64,000 nt of DNA from Alentia gelatinosa (Eukaryota; Annelida; Polychaeta; Phyllodocida; Polynoidae), in NCBI GenBank assembly GCA_950022655.1, contig OX465580.1, forward strand, positions 42,406,028-42,470,027, read 5' to 3'. The notes under the pieces were generated by a model. It searched no databases. It worked only from the letters and a program-made list of their open reading frames with translations, and had not been told where the DNA came from. This document shows, in pieces, positions 32,615 to 43,432 of this stretch (its first letter is position 1; every line of letters starts with the position of its first letter). The position numbers and the translations under genes were made by a program.

Positions 32615-32730
32615 GCTATGTACACGGAGCATGGCCCGAGAAGTAGAAAGAAGCCTATACCAGGCTTAACCCCACGCCGCAGCTCTCGACTAAAATCGAA
32701 AGCTGTGGTTAGCTACAAAGAGTAGTGGTG

Positions 32731-33185
32731 CCGGGTTGTCAAAAAACACAACGAGAAGCAATGGTACGGAGTGTAGACCGTCAGTGGCGTCTCAATTGAA
32801 CATGAATGTTGATCTAAAAATCACCTTGAGTAAGTCGTTGTGTGCCGCAGCCTAGACCCCGTCAAGGACCCTCTAGAGACTGCAGAATTGCCGAACGCAC
32901 TGTCAGGTACGCTCCATTCATAGTAAATTGTACACAGCCTCCCACACTTCTAACGTGATACACGACGGCAAATGAAAATCCCCACGCGGTGGAGAACTTG
33001 GGTAAGAGCTCACAAAAGGGCTAACCCGGGTTTCGGAACCTGCGCTGGGAGATTGAAACGCGTGAGCGAATCAGGTCAAGCGTAACGCTGACCCTTGGCT
33101 TCTTCACGCATGCGGTGTTGAGATGCTCAAGTTGAGTCAGTCTCGGCACGGTTGATTGGTTCAAGGAATTGAAGCTGGGTCAACT
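32731..33185. other. Spacer between retroelement remnants
   Basis: No coding similarity was recognised. It may contain the gypsy 3' LTR, but no matching copy on the 5' side exists to confirm that. Confidence 0.3.
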
Positions 33186-33770
33186 TGGAGTATATAAGGC
33201 CCTGTTTTTTCAGTGGTCTTCACTCTGTGTTCGGAGTGGTGCCTAGCACCATGGGAGTCGGGCGATAGCAGCATGGCTGACCATACCCCCGTTGTGGAGG
33301 GTGAGCGAGAGCTCCCCTCACAGCTGCCCGGATCCTAAGCCTCCGCTCTCCAGCAGTTGATGTCTCAGCTTCAACCTACAACGGTGCTGAGTCCGCTGCG
33401 ACCAGAGCGGTGTGCCCCGGTAATGTCTCCGACTACTGCCATGCCCAGTCAGTCGAAAGATGTCGACCTCAAATTGTCCTCCGATGAGGACGTTTAGGGT
33501 AGACGACGGACGTCTCGACTGGCGCGTGGTAGGCCGGGAATACGCCATCTGAAGTTGGAACCAGTAGAGTCAACAACTCTTCGTTTTCCAGTGGAGAGGG
33601 TGCATAGGGGCCTTCTGACTCGAAGCCTAGCTCTTTCTCAGCAACCGCGAGGATCGCTGGGAGGGGTAGAGGGAAAGCCAGGAGTTCGCCTAGATGAGCG
33701 ATCCCGAGTTGGGGCTGAGGAAAGTCGGCAACGACTTCCCAGAGGCACAGCCCTGGTTTCAGCCGGCTGA
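33186..33770 (+). other. Possible LTR-retroelement leader and gag remnant
   Basis: A TATA-like GAGTATATAAGG (about 33188) lies about 80 bases upstream of an ATG at 33273, which opens a short frame (MADHTPVVEGERELP). That frame soon stops but continues as Gln/Ser/Pro-rich sequence typical of gag N-termini. It may be the 5' part of a second LTR element, interrupted by the non-LTR fragment that starts by 33782. The call rests on composition and position only. Confidence 0.3.
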
Positions 33771-33781
33771 AGGTTCTTCCG

Positions 33782-34805
33782 ATGGTCAAGCCCATAATAA
33801 GCTCCTATTTTGAGGCCAGAAAGCAGAGAATTAAGCTGGGCACACTAACATCAAATTGGCATGAAATAGATTATGGAGTACCACAGGGGTCCGTATTAGG
33901 ACCCCTGCTGTTCATATACTATATCAATGACGTCTGCCATCAGTTTGACGGGGTGGAATTCTCACTCTACGCGGACGATATTGTTATATATGCTTCTGGG
34001 TCGGATCTGAAAATTGTGCAACAAATCTTGCAACAGAATATGGATCGGTTTATAGCTTGGTCAGAACTTAACCTGCTCACTGTAAACAAGAAAAAGACCA
34101 AGATCTGTTGGTTTGGGCCTCCTGCACGTCTTAAGAAAATGCAAAATGTTAGTGTGTTCTCGAATCTATTAGAACTAGATTGATGCATCCCTTAGTTTTG
34201 AGAAGCAGTTCCGTAGCCTGATTAAAAGAATGAATCAAAAGTTGTTCACCTTCGGCAAGCATAGGCACATGATGTCCCGCGTCGTGGCGATTAAGTTCTA
34301 CAAGCAGGCTATCCTCCCAACTATAGATTATAGTGCCATATTCATAGGCGGAGCCAATGTTTGCTGGTTGGATAAGCTCCAACGACTGCAGAATCGTGCC
34401 CTGCGAATATGCACTCTGGATTACGCCATGATGTACACTGTTGCTGAGCTCCATCGTCTCACTGGGGTGGCAACCTTAAGCACTCGTAGGAACGAACTAC
34501 TTGCAGGATTTATGCATCGTGAATATCTGAAAAGTGTTAACCCAAACAGTGTAAATATTGATGTTGAGATACCTGCTGAACCCGATGTAAACCAAGAGGG
34601 AGAGATAGGTGTGGACATGGGACATAATCGAAATTTACGATCTAAAAACCAATGTCTGTTTAAGAAACGAAGACCTTATTGTGAATACTATAAGAAGTCC
34701 CCGATCTACAGAGGGCATACTTTATGGAATGACCTACCAATATATATAAAAAAGATAGAAGGAAAAGCAGCTTTTAAGAAAGCTCTAAAAGGATTTCTTA
34801 ATTAG
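33782..34805 (+). pseudogene. Non-LTR retrotransposon reverse transcriptase, 5'-truncated
   Basis: The first frame (33782-34183) has DYGVPQGSVLGPLLFIYYIN and FSLYADDIVIYA, the RT motifs of LINE-type elements, and NKKKTKICWFG. A second frame (34230-34805) has the C-terminal LDKLQRLQNRALRICTLDY region and ends with a HTLWNDLPIYIKK-type segment, typical of the jockey/CR1-like groups that lack an RNase H. The endonuclease and RT fingers are absent, which fits 5' truncation on insertion, and the frameshift near 34190 shows decay. AT-rich sequence follows. Confidence 0.8.
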
Positions 34806-35149
34806 TCATACATACTTAGTAAGGTAAGGAGAAGCACTACCTCTTTTGACACGTATGTCCCGTGCGAGCGCCTATCCTCTTGCTTCTCTCAGATGTATAT
34901 GTAACTAGGAATGATGATGTAAATGCATAGCATAGCAGTCAAATTGTGGAATATAAATTGACTCAATTTCATATTCATCTTTCATTCACACATATCATTA
35001 AACTGTTGATTAGAATCTTTGAAATTTGCAACAGCACAGCTGTACGATTGTAACGCAGCAATGTAAAACCATTCAGAAGAGAGAATTGTGAGCAATAAAA
35101 AAATTATTTTTTTTAAATATAAAAAAAGGCCCCCATCCTGAAAACCTCC

Positions 35150-35990
35150 GGCCTGTGGCATGGACACTGTCCATGCCTTTACATGGCACCGGGTAAGGAA
35201 GGCTACATCTCCCAGGTATAGATCTGACTTACCGGGTCTGTGTCGGAACCGAGTTCGTCGACTCGACAGTGAGATAGTAGACGTCATCCCTGTTTTGTTG
35301 GATGACGCCGACTATTCCTACCTTGGGTCGGTGATCGTAAGTTCTGAATCCGGCTAAAATTGGGGCCCTCATTGGTACTCGATTTCAATCCGAGGTATAT
35401 GTGCCAGTATAGCTGGAGCCAAAAAATGAACACTGATACCACACACTTTTACAAGGTGGATGGAGAAATGTTTTTACCTTTTGGCCGTTCTTCCGTTTAC
35501 GGAAAACACACATCAGAGAAGGTGCCAAGGGAGGCTGGCCCTTCTTCACCTTATGGACAACTGGAAACAGTGGGAAGCTCAGCAACGCCGGTGGGCCCGC
35601 TGAGCTCGATACTAACAGACCACAAGGAGAACGACACTCACCCGCCGGGAGCTACCAGGATCAACATACAGAACAGCTGGAGGCGGGGTGCTCGACAGGC
35701 CGGGCTGACCACCTGTAGGTCCGCGACTGTCGAGTCTTCCCCGTCCAACGCTCAAGACACGCTCCCCGGCTCAAGATGGGTGAATATCATGTTTTCTATA
35801 CATAAAAAGGTGCTAGCGAGGCTAGTCCTTTTATCTTCTCAAACATGTCGTTTCTTCTTTCCTGAATGTCTTCTCTTCCATACTTTATTATTCTCCATTG
35901 TACAATTCCACCTTTCACTTATACAACGGTATCAGTGAATTCTTGTGATTGCCAGGAAGCTAGAGAGTAGACCAAGAACTGCTGGATTTG
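35150..35990 (+). other. Unidentified retroelement-like coding debris
   Basis: The longest open frame (35360-35938) is Arg/Ser/Pro-rich without a recognised domain. In another frame LLHLMDNWKQWEAQQRRW is reminiscent of retroelement gag sequences. GC is higher than in surrounding DNA, as in the other retroelement segments. I cannot name it. Confidence 0.25.
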
Positions 35991-36089
35991 TGTTGTAATT
36001 TTTAAACAGGTTGTCCCCTAGCAGCATAATGGTTGCCTTGGTTCCCCCTTAGTAAAAAGTTGGAGGGGTAACGTAGTGGGGCGGGAATC

Positions 36090-36470
36090 CAGCAGTGTTC
36101 ATACATTCTACGGAAGGTGGCGCGGATATCCAATCCCTACTGTGTAGTGGTTCCAGGCAACGCTGCACACGAGAGTGGCGCGGCGGAGACCAGGATTACG
36201 TAACGCTTGGTATATATACTCAGCGTTCACAGTAGGTCGATAGGTTTGTCCTCGCGCATCTCTTCTACGGAACGGACCCTTGGGCCCTCACTTTGCAGGC
36301 GGGTTCTCGTAACCTTCCTGGTGGTTAGGCGAGTCTTTCAGATTAGCCTCTCCAGTGTTACCTAGCACCCAGAGCTAGGGTACTTCACTTGTGAGAAAGA
36401 TCTTCCAGATCTTTCCGGGAAGTAATATTGTTAATAAACATTCCTGTTTATGAAACGCGTGTGTTGTGTT
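36090..36470 (+). promoter_or_regulatory. Candidate solo or 3' LTR
   Basis: It contains a TATA-like GGTATATATACTCAGC (about 36211), a 200-base CG-richer stretch, then AATATTGTTAATAAACATTCC (an AATAAA signal near 36433) about 220 bases further on, followed by GTGTTGTGTTGTGTGTG. Promoter, short R/U5-like stretch and polyadenylation signal within 400 bases is LTR-like. No second copy is present in the window, so the limits are uncertain. Confidence 0.35.
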
Positions 36471-36882
36471 GTGTGTGACTAGGTCCGTGTAAACTCAACG
36501 AAAGCCGAACCAACCTACGTAGAGAGCATAGGGTGGGATCCTGCCTGGAACTAGCATTCTGGATTGGGGTCATCCAACCTGCTAGACAAGCGGCGACCAC
36601 CACATATGTATACCCCAATACTTTTAAACAATGCATTCACTCTGAAAATATATCAATTATTTTATTGGGCAAGTATAGAAATTGTATTGCGAAACAAGTG
36701 GTTCAAGGTGCCCCATGCATGGGGCACCTTGAACATAGCGCCAATTTGAGATGGGGCACCTTGAACCACCTCTTAGTATTTTCACTCTTGTGTTGTAAAC
36801 ACAAAGGAACTTTGGGATATGTAAGTTAAATATTGTATATCCTTTACCCATCATGCCAGGTGATGCTTTGAGGTATCAACCA

Positions 36883-37711
36883 GGGGGCTGTTTCACTAGG
36901 AGCTATAAGTCTCGCTGTTTGTAACAGTGGCAGCAAAGCAGCAGTTTGCGTTTCATTAGAAGGTGCAGTCAAGCGTGAACAGCGCATGAGGCATGAGCGG
37001 CACCAACAGTGGCACAACCCGTTTCATCAGTCAAGTGGCTCTCGCTGTTACTGCCACTGTGGAGCTGTTGTAAGCGAGAGGGTCTACCCTCTCGTTTGTT
37101 ACGTGTAGAGAATATTCTCAACCACTTCCCATGGGAAATAAGAGATGAAATTTATACACAAGTAAGGTATACATATAACCTATAATCGTACGAAATATAA
37201 AGAAAATCGGTCTTGCCGTCACAAAGATATCGGCGTTTGAATTTTGTCATAGCAAATACTGCTCTGGTGGCCAGTGTCTCCGGCGAGAGACAGAAAGAAC
37301 AGCCGAAACCCCGCCGCACTACGGAGGGAGTGAAAAGAACAGCGACCAACGCTAAGCACTGAGGGAGTGAAAAAATCAAACACCGATATCTTCGGAACGC
37401 TACGTCCGATCTCCTTCATATTTGGTACGATTATAAGCTATATGTACCCCTTACTCGTGTTAAAATTTTATTGCTTAACTCTCATGGGAAGGTGTGAAAT
37501 TCCACGTCATACCGGCCCGTTGACAAATAAATTCGAATGTCAAACATGTGTGCATAGCGAGACCTGTGCCAACAGTGAGAGTTGGTCTCACCTCAACAGC
37601 GAGACCACTGATGAAACGCCAATTTGGGATTGACACTGTTGCTGCCACTGTTGCTGCCACTGTTGCAGTCTCACCTCTCACTTTCACTCCACTACTAGTG
37701 AAACAGCTCCC
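36883..37711. mobile_element. MITE with GGGGGCTGTTTCACTAG ends
   Basis: GGGGGCTGTTTCACTAG at 36883-36899 is mirrored by CTAGTGAAACAGCTCCC at 37695-37711 (one mismatch). Just inside, both ends carry copies of AACAGTGGCAGCAA or its inverse (tandem copies on the right around 37630-37665). No coding region. The target duplication is unclear. Another element (37126-37490) is inserted within it. Confidence 0.65.
37126..37490. mobile_element. Hairpin MITE with long inverted repeats, copy 1
   Basis: The ends TTCCCATGGGA / TCATGGGAA and the stretch ATAACCTATAATCGTACGAA against TTTGGTACGATTATAAGCTA make arms of about 100 bp, continuing with GATATCGGCGTTTGA against CACCGATATCTTCGG. A second copy of the same family lies at 48170-48505. 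Confidence 0.65.
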
Positions 37712-37950
37712 AGGTCTATCACTGAGGTCTAACACAACAAAATATGTACACAAAAAATCATTGAATGCAGGACTGTCTCATAGATATCAAGGTTGACCAG
37801 AAAGATCAGGTGGCAGGCAATCGGAGCAGTTCCACTATGCTGCATTGGTTTGGGTAATTTGTGAATAATATCTATAAGGGGAATATCAGATATATCCTCA
37901 ATAGAAGGGAAGACAAAACACTGGGGGCAACTGGTGCTCTTGCCGGAGCA

Positions 37951-38890
37951 TCAGTAAAGTGCTACAGAGCTTTGCTCTGCATGTGTACTCCCTAAAACTT
38001 GGGCAGGAAGGGAATCATCTTCTGAGAAGATCTCCAAGTTCAGTGGGAATATACCAGACTTTTTGAAACCGGCAGTGATATTCTCATAGGAGAATGCACG
38101 ATTTAACCCATCCTTGAAGCATTTGGGAAGATTGTATAGGGATATGTGTCTACCAGGATTGGAAAGATTCCACTCATCTACAGATTTCCTATAGTACCCT
38201 TTAAATGGTCCATACACTGAGATGTCAAACGGCTGTAAGCGATGAGAGCAGTGTGGTGGAAATGTTATGATGGTCAAGTCATTTTCACAAGCCATGTCTA
38301 CTACTTTAATGCTTAGATGTGACTCATGGTTGTCCATGAATAAAGCAGCTGGCTTTTCAATGGAGCATCCCATGTGTTTGATGTAAATAGTTGTCATCCA
38401 CTCTTTGTAGTTTACCCTGGGAAAGATGAGTACTGGTGGTAGAGCTCTGCCAATAGCACTAACACAGCAGCATGCTGTAACTAGTGTTCCTTGCTCTGTT
38501 GCAGATATTTGGCCCACCAGTTTAATACCCTTAACAGTGATGACTTTTGGGGCATTTTTACTGTTGAAAGCCTGTCTCATCTAGGTTGTACATTGAATCT
38601 GCTCCAGGCTGGAATTTTTCAGCACTGATTTCCACAGTTCATGAAAAGAAGTTTTTCACAGCAACTTTGTTAAACCCCCGTACCCGAGTAATACTTGTGT
38701 TTTCAGGGCACCTAAGACTTAGATTTTGATGATGCTTCATAAATTCATACATCCAGTCTTTCCATGCCATCTGAGTTTATGTCAAACTGTTGGGGATATC
38801 TTTGTTGAGCTTCTTTGCAAAATTGAATGCAATCTTGCGGATTGCTTCATAACAGAGGCCGTGAAACATTGCTGTAAATTTGGTGGCAGC
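37951..38890 (-). pseudogene. pogo/Tigger (DDE_1) transposase, broken
   Basis: On the minus strand, an upstream frame carries AWKDWMYEFMKHHQNLSLR, ITRVRGFNKVAVKNFF and YNLDETGF. The last is the first catalytic Asp of the family (N-x-DETG). A one-base frameshift near 38570 leads into the 209-residue frame with KLVGQISATEQGTLVT, the second Asp block FMDNHESHLS and the third FPPHCSHRLQPFD. At least two in-frame stops lie upstream. The N-terminal DNA-binding domains are mostly missing; a SINE lies just beyond. The three-Asp layout fits the Tc1/mariner-pogo group and Jerky/CENP-B-related proteins. Confidence 0.85.
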
Positions 38891-38954
38891 TCACCAAACT
38901 AGTCTCCTCTTCATTGTTGAACACCTAGTAAATTAGATTGAAAGAGTGGTACAT

Positions 38955-39080
38955 ACCAAGCTCGGTGGCTATAAGTGGTAGGGATGTTCACCTCAAGCAT
39001 GGGAGGTTGTGGGTTCAAACCCTGGCCGGGTCATTCCAAAGACTTACACAAAAATGGAACCCGCTGCCCACTCAGTTTAA
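38955..39080 (+). mobile_element. tRNA-derived SINE, copy 1
   Basis: CTCGGTGGCTATAAGTGGTA resembles a tRNA A box, and GTGGGTTCAAACCCTGG contains a B box (GGTTCAAACCC) about 35 bases on. After the tRNA-like head comes GGGTCATTCCAAAGACTTAC and ACAAAAATGG, shared with the copy at 47401. The combination of internal polymerase III promoter and common tail defines a SINE, here inside the pogo-like element. Confidence 0.75.
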
Positions 39081-39873
39081 CACCCGCCAGATGTAAGTTT
39101 TTTACATGTAACTTTCCCAAAAATTATCACAGCATCACATGTATGGTATCAATGGAGGGCTCCCAGTGTAAGCTCATTGTTTGTCCTCATCAAGTAATTT
39201 AAATATGCACCTACAATATATAAATTTCAACTATACTGATGAGAAACCTTATCTGAAGATGACTTCTGGTAAAGGATTTAGATTTGTATGGGAAATGTAG
39301 TAATAAATAGAGTTTTAGATAAACAACAATTTGAGAACTAAAGTAATTTTGTACTGAACACACCATTCAGAAGCATTATATATATAGATTTGTTTGTGGG
39401 GCACCTTGAACCACAATGCCTGGTTCAAGGTACCCCATAGCAGGTTTTTTGTTATAAGCTTTCATAAAATGACTTTAACTGAATTTTTTTTATTCAGTTA
39501 TACTGTGATAGAACAACCTAAGATATACATTTTCATCACACATACACCCTAATTTATCAATTGAATATTATAGTGAAAAGATAATATATATCTGTAACAC
39601 AACCTGGAAATTTTACTTTTTGGACCCTATAACCTTCTCGAGCAGGTTTCACACACTAGCAGATCAGTTGGGCACTTATTGCTAATGCTATAAAAATCTT
39701 TCATATGAGGGCTTATTTTAAGGCCAATTATACAGTTATTCGATCATAATTTCATATTGAAAGTGCTTGTGGTTCAAGGTGCCCCATGGTTCAAGGTGCC
39801 CCATGGTTCAAGGTGCCCCACTCTCCCCTACTTATGCCCATGCCATTGTCAAGAAGGATTTTTGGCCATTAAT

Positions 39874-40112
39874 CAGGGATGCCAGTTTTCCACTTTTCAG
39901 TGGAAATCCACTTTTTCCATTTCCTCAAAAAGATCTGTTATTTGAGCTACATCAAAGAACTATTCCCGTATAGTTATTTGGCTATATTCATGCAAGTAAA
40001 TTGAGGAAAGATCTGTTATTTGAACTACATTCATGCAAATAAATGGCTAGCACCGGGTGGCAGCACCAGCACAAATTTTCCACTTTTTTTCGGGACCCCA
40101 ACTGGCATCCCT
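39874..40112 (+). mobile_element. hAT-like CAGGGATG element, short copy
   Basis: It starts CAGGGATGCCAGTTTTCC and ends CCAACTGGCATCCCT, an inverted repeat matching the family at 16215-16543, with an internal GTGGAAATCCACTTTTTCC. The interior is shorter and partly different. No clear flanking duplication. Confidence 0.55.
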
Positions 40113-40678
40113 TATTAAAGAGAGCCGTTACCAACTAGTGATTTTAAACACAGGTATGTTTTACTCTCGGCATTATATACTCGAGTCTAGAATATACTGT
40201 ACCCGGTACATGGTATTACAATGCAAGCATCTCTTGATCACGTGTGCTTCGAGTAACCATCCACTAGATGGCGCTACACCAGTACATGTATATGAAAGCA
40301 CATAAATGGCTCTCTTGTTTATCTAAATTCACCTTATGAAACAATACTGTTCGTTCGTCTGAACTAAATAGATATAAAATGAAGTCGACATTACATCATA
40401 CATAAAACGTGGCGAGCTGCAATAAAAATGAGAAAGTTCAAAACGAAAGAGAATGACTCTCGCGAACTCTGCCTAATCACTAGTGACACTATATAGTTCA
40501 AATCAGAAATTCCCTTTTGATAAATAAATAAACCTTTAAACTGCACTGGACGTCTAGTAGAAATGTCACGGTCAGTCAGTACTGTAAAACGGGAAAGAGA
40601 TTATCTTCCTGTCAAAATGAACGTCACATTTTGCAATGTGTATTGTGGCGCCGCCTGGGTTTGTTTGTAAACAAGAAT

Positions 40679-40934
40679 ATGTCTGGGTCAGAGGTCAGTG
40701 TGCCGGAAGTAGTTCACCAACCAATGGCAGAAGCCAGCACAAAGCAGCATGACAGCCATTTCTGCCTGAAAGTAGATTCTTCGCCTCGAAATTGTGTGTT
40801 ATACATTTTGAGGGATTATGGATTGATAGCACTACAGGCATTAGAAATAATCGACCAAGGAGTAGAAAGAATATTTACAAAGGATCGGATACTCATTGAT
40901 GACGAGGGAGCAGGGGGCATTGCAGAAAAGCAAG
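40679..40934 (+). CDS. Putative first coding exon of an unidentified gene
   Basis: From ATG at 40679 it encodes 85 residues that look protein-like rather than random: an acidic/polar start, then NCVLYILRDYGLIALQALEI and IDQGVERIFTKDRILIDD. It ends at a donor-like AAG|GTAATT (40935) in phase 1. Upstream is a short CG-richer stretch (TGGCGCCGCCTGGG). The LQAL-x-(I/L)-(I/V)-D-Q pattern faintly resembles the N-terminal part of ZSWIM7/SWS1, a Rad51-paralogue partner, but the SWIM zinc-binding exon was not found downstream. It could also be a pseudogene or chance frame. Confidence 0.35.
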
Positions 40935-42161
40935 GTAATTATGCAGCTACCGCCAACTCTTGTCTTTGGTCTACGACTAGGTAAAGCGTTTATGACCCTT
41001 GTCACTGGCACAGCTACTGTTGTTGTTTAGTGATGCCTGTACACTGTGACCGGCTGTAGGGCAAGCCTTGTCTAAATCGTCTCATATTCTGCTACATGGA
41101 TGAAAACGTAGTTTATCCTTCGACTTAGGAGGTTCTAACCAAGAATTATACAGTCACATATCAGTCACACTCTAACAGTCAAGAAGACTCTGAACTAAGT
41201 ATCCCTAAAATTAAAAATAACAAAGTGCAGGTCCAACGTTCAAACTGTTGTAGCATAGTGTAAATTCTTGATCTAGGCTAATAGCATTTGATACTATATG
41301 TAAGTATCAATGCTGTTAATATTATTAGCTGTGATATCATTCTGCTCGGCTAGTAATAGAATACTAGAAGTAGTAGAACAGGTGGCCAACATCTCCGTTA
41401 CAATACCCAACAATGTTGATATATTAATTATTGGCCAGTGGAACCAGGTCTACCTAAATGGAGATAAGGGGCGAATGTTTTGTATAATATATTGTGTGCA
41501 TTTCTTGGTAAAACTCTACCTTCTGAGAGGTCGAAGCCAAGGCTGTGACACTGATTATTTCGAATCAGAGTGAAGAGGATAATCCAAAACTTTTCCTAAA
41601 TTTACCAGGTATGGAAACAGGTAAAAAAAGGCATGGTGAGGGGTGAGGGCCGCTACCCTATAATATAAACATAGGGAATGACACTTTTTCACAACATTGT
41701 TTGCTAGTTTGCTATATATGATAATTTACGTATTTTTTATGATGAACCAGAATTTTTATATTTCTATTTATAAAAATGGGATCGAAAATCAGATATTTTT
41801 GTCTATGTTTCCATCCTTCTTTGCTGCACCATGAAAAAATGGAAGCAATGTCGTTTTGTTGTGAACATCAAATTCCTCTCGTAATGTATTTTATAAACAT
41901 CAATGACTTGTAATTTAGTTTTCCATCTCCGCGATTCAAAATTATCATATAATTTGCTTCAAGTCAATTTAGAATTAGATCTTGGGATAGGTTTATGGAG
42001 TCTTTAAAGCAAAACATAGTGGAACTATATTTGTTGAAGGATTTCACCAGAATAGAAAAAGCAGTGAAATGTAAATTTAGATCGCGCACGAATGTTCAAT
42101 CAATCAATGGTCCTAAATTCTGAGCGGTTTTTTTTCGGGGGTGGGGGATTTTGTGTGTTAC
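40935..42161. other. No recognised coding exon
   Basis: If the exon at 40679 is real, this is its first intron. A segment at about 41210-41395 is a diverged duplicate of 43985-44160 (see that entry). Otherwise AT-rich and unclassified. Confidence 0.3.
41210..41395 (+). repeat. Diverged duplicate of 43985-44160
   Basis: Both segments share, in order, CAGGTCC, a GTAG(T)-rich stretch, ATCTAGGCTAATA, an (A)TGATAC/AGTAC stretch, TGATAT, ATTAGC/TTAGCA-GTGATAT and ATAGAATAC. The two lie about 2.8 kb apart in direct orientation. Function and type unknown. Confidence 0.4.
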
Positions 42162-42493
42162 TATATATACCCATTCCGTATATACTGTAAATATGGACCG
42201 TTTCACAATATAACGTAAAAATACGGTACGAACCACTGGTCCGTACAGGAAAATACGGACTACCTTCCCATACACGTTTATTAGCATATTGGTTGTTAAA
42301 CCAAATGAAATTGATTTTTTAAAATTTCAGGTATATAGTAAATATAGAAAGACTTACCATGCTTGCACAAGCTACAAAACTCTATAATAATTTATGGTTC
42401 GTACGGAACTCGGCGTAAACGCCTTGTTTCATACAAACCATAAATTATCATCTCGTTTTGTAGCTTGTACAGCATGTTCAGGACGTTCTATAT
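42162..42493 (+). mobile_element. GTACAGCATG MITE family, copy A
   Basis: It starts TATATATACCCATTCCGTAT and ends GTACAGCATGTTCAGGACGT then TCTATATA. The right half is a large hairpin: CATGCTTGCACAAGCTACAAAA near 42358 pairs with TTTTGTAGCTTGTACAGCATG near 42456, with AATTTATGGTT / AACCATAAATT inside and a GGCGTAAACGCC loop stem. A 75-80%-like copy is at 52661-52979 (by eye), with deleted fragments at 13146 and 49750. Confidence 0.65.
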
Positions 42494-42963
42494 AATTACC
42501 TGTGGTAAATAGTATACACTATTTTCTGTTATTTGTTATGTCAAAGCAGACATAGCCCTAGGGATTACCTTCTTCTGTAGAAAGCACTTCATGTATTGCA
42601 GGGTTTTGTTTGTCAACATGACACATTTGCTCACTTGAAGGGGCAGTCTAATGAAATGTAAATCTACATTGTAAAGTGATTACAGCTGAAAAAGAAAAAC
42701 CTGGATTGTATATGAAGCTCATTTAACAATTCCTATAATTCCCGACTCCTAATACATTAGTGGTTTGAGTATCATAACTTTTGACAGTTTCTTTGTTTCG
42801 AATCTTAAATGCTAGCTGTGTGAACTAATCCTTGAAGGTATCACCATCACTTGTTTTGAGTTTTGAATATGACCACCTACTCATTTCTGCTTTAAAGGCC
42901 AATATTTCTATTTGAAATTTTACACTTGGCTCTTGTTTAGCTAATATATTGTGCACCAGCAGC

Positions 42964-43432
42964 TATTCACTAAATCAGTTCTAATTATATTAAACATTGA
43001 TCTCAAGTTTGACCCTTGGGATGTGAACAAAATAACCATAGCTATGAAATTGTGCACCAGGGAAGTCCTTTACGCACCCTCCTGATATAGAGTTATAATA
43101 AACCTATGAAAATCAAGTCCCTGGCCATAAAAATGTCCACTCCAGGCACAGAGTGCATACTCATAATCTTTTTCCTTTTCTATGCAAATTAGATAAAGTA
43201 AGAATCAAATTCCGGAGATTCAAAGAATCACTCCAAACCCCAGATAAGAGGAGTATGCAACCCACACACTAACATAATTATGATACCAAAGCTAGCAGCA
43301 CTAATTCACAGAGCCTCGAGTCTACGTATGACATACAGAATTGTTCACTTCAGTATTTCTGGATTTTGTTCACATCCCAAGGGTCAAACTTGAGATCAAT
43401 GTTCAATATAATTAGAACTGATTTAGTGAATA
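42964..43432. mobile_element. 469-bp element with 70-bp terminal inverted repeats
   Basis: The left arm (42964-43033, starting TATTCACTAAATCAGTTCTA) and the right arm (43363-43432, ending TAGAACTGATTTAGTGAATA) are almost perfect reverse complements. The arms include TTTGACCCTTGGGATGTGAAC and its inverse. The 330-base interior has no coding capacity. Long-armed foldback MITE; high arm identity suggests recent activity or gene conversion. Confidence 0.75.

Larger units (their letters stand above)
27167..32730 (+). mobile_element. Ty3/gypsy (Metaviridae) retrotransposon, decayed
   Basis: Gag with a CCHC knuckle, a protease remnant, reverse transcriptase, RNase H, a zinc-binding integrase with DDE residues, and a GPY/F module follow each other in Ty3/gypsy order. 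Several frameshifts and stops, and changed catalytic residues in RT and RNase H, show it is dead. I could not find matching long terminal repeats before 27363 and after 32615. The 5' side directly abuts the DIRS-like element, so the 5' LTR and possibly the gag start are missing. No env-like frame is seen. Confidence 0.85.
36701..39820 (-). mobile_element. pogo/Tigger-like DNA transposon with repeated end motifs
   Basis: A 17-bp motif, GGTTCAAGGTGCCCCAT, marks both ends. On the left, two copies back-to-back form a perfect 34-bp palindrome (36701-36734), with another inverted copy at 36752-36768. On the right are an inverted copy near 39397, a variant at 39421 and three perfect tandem copies at 39771-39820. 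Between them on the minus strand is a broken DDE transposase of pogo/Tigger type. Nested inside are a MITE (36883-37711), a hairpin repeat inside that, and a SINE (38955-39080). Outer limits and the TA duplication are not certain. Confidence 0.6.

Noticed and set aside
38975..39202. 75-codon open frame, similar to one at 47419-47655
   Set aside because: The similarity comes from the two SINE copies, not from a protein family.
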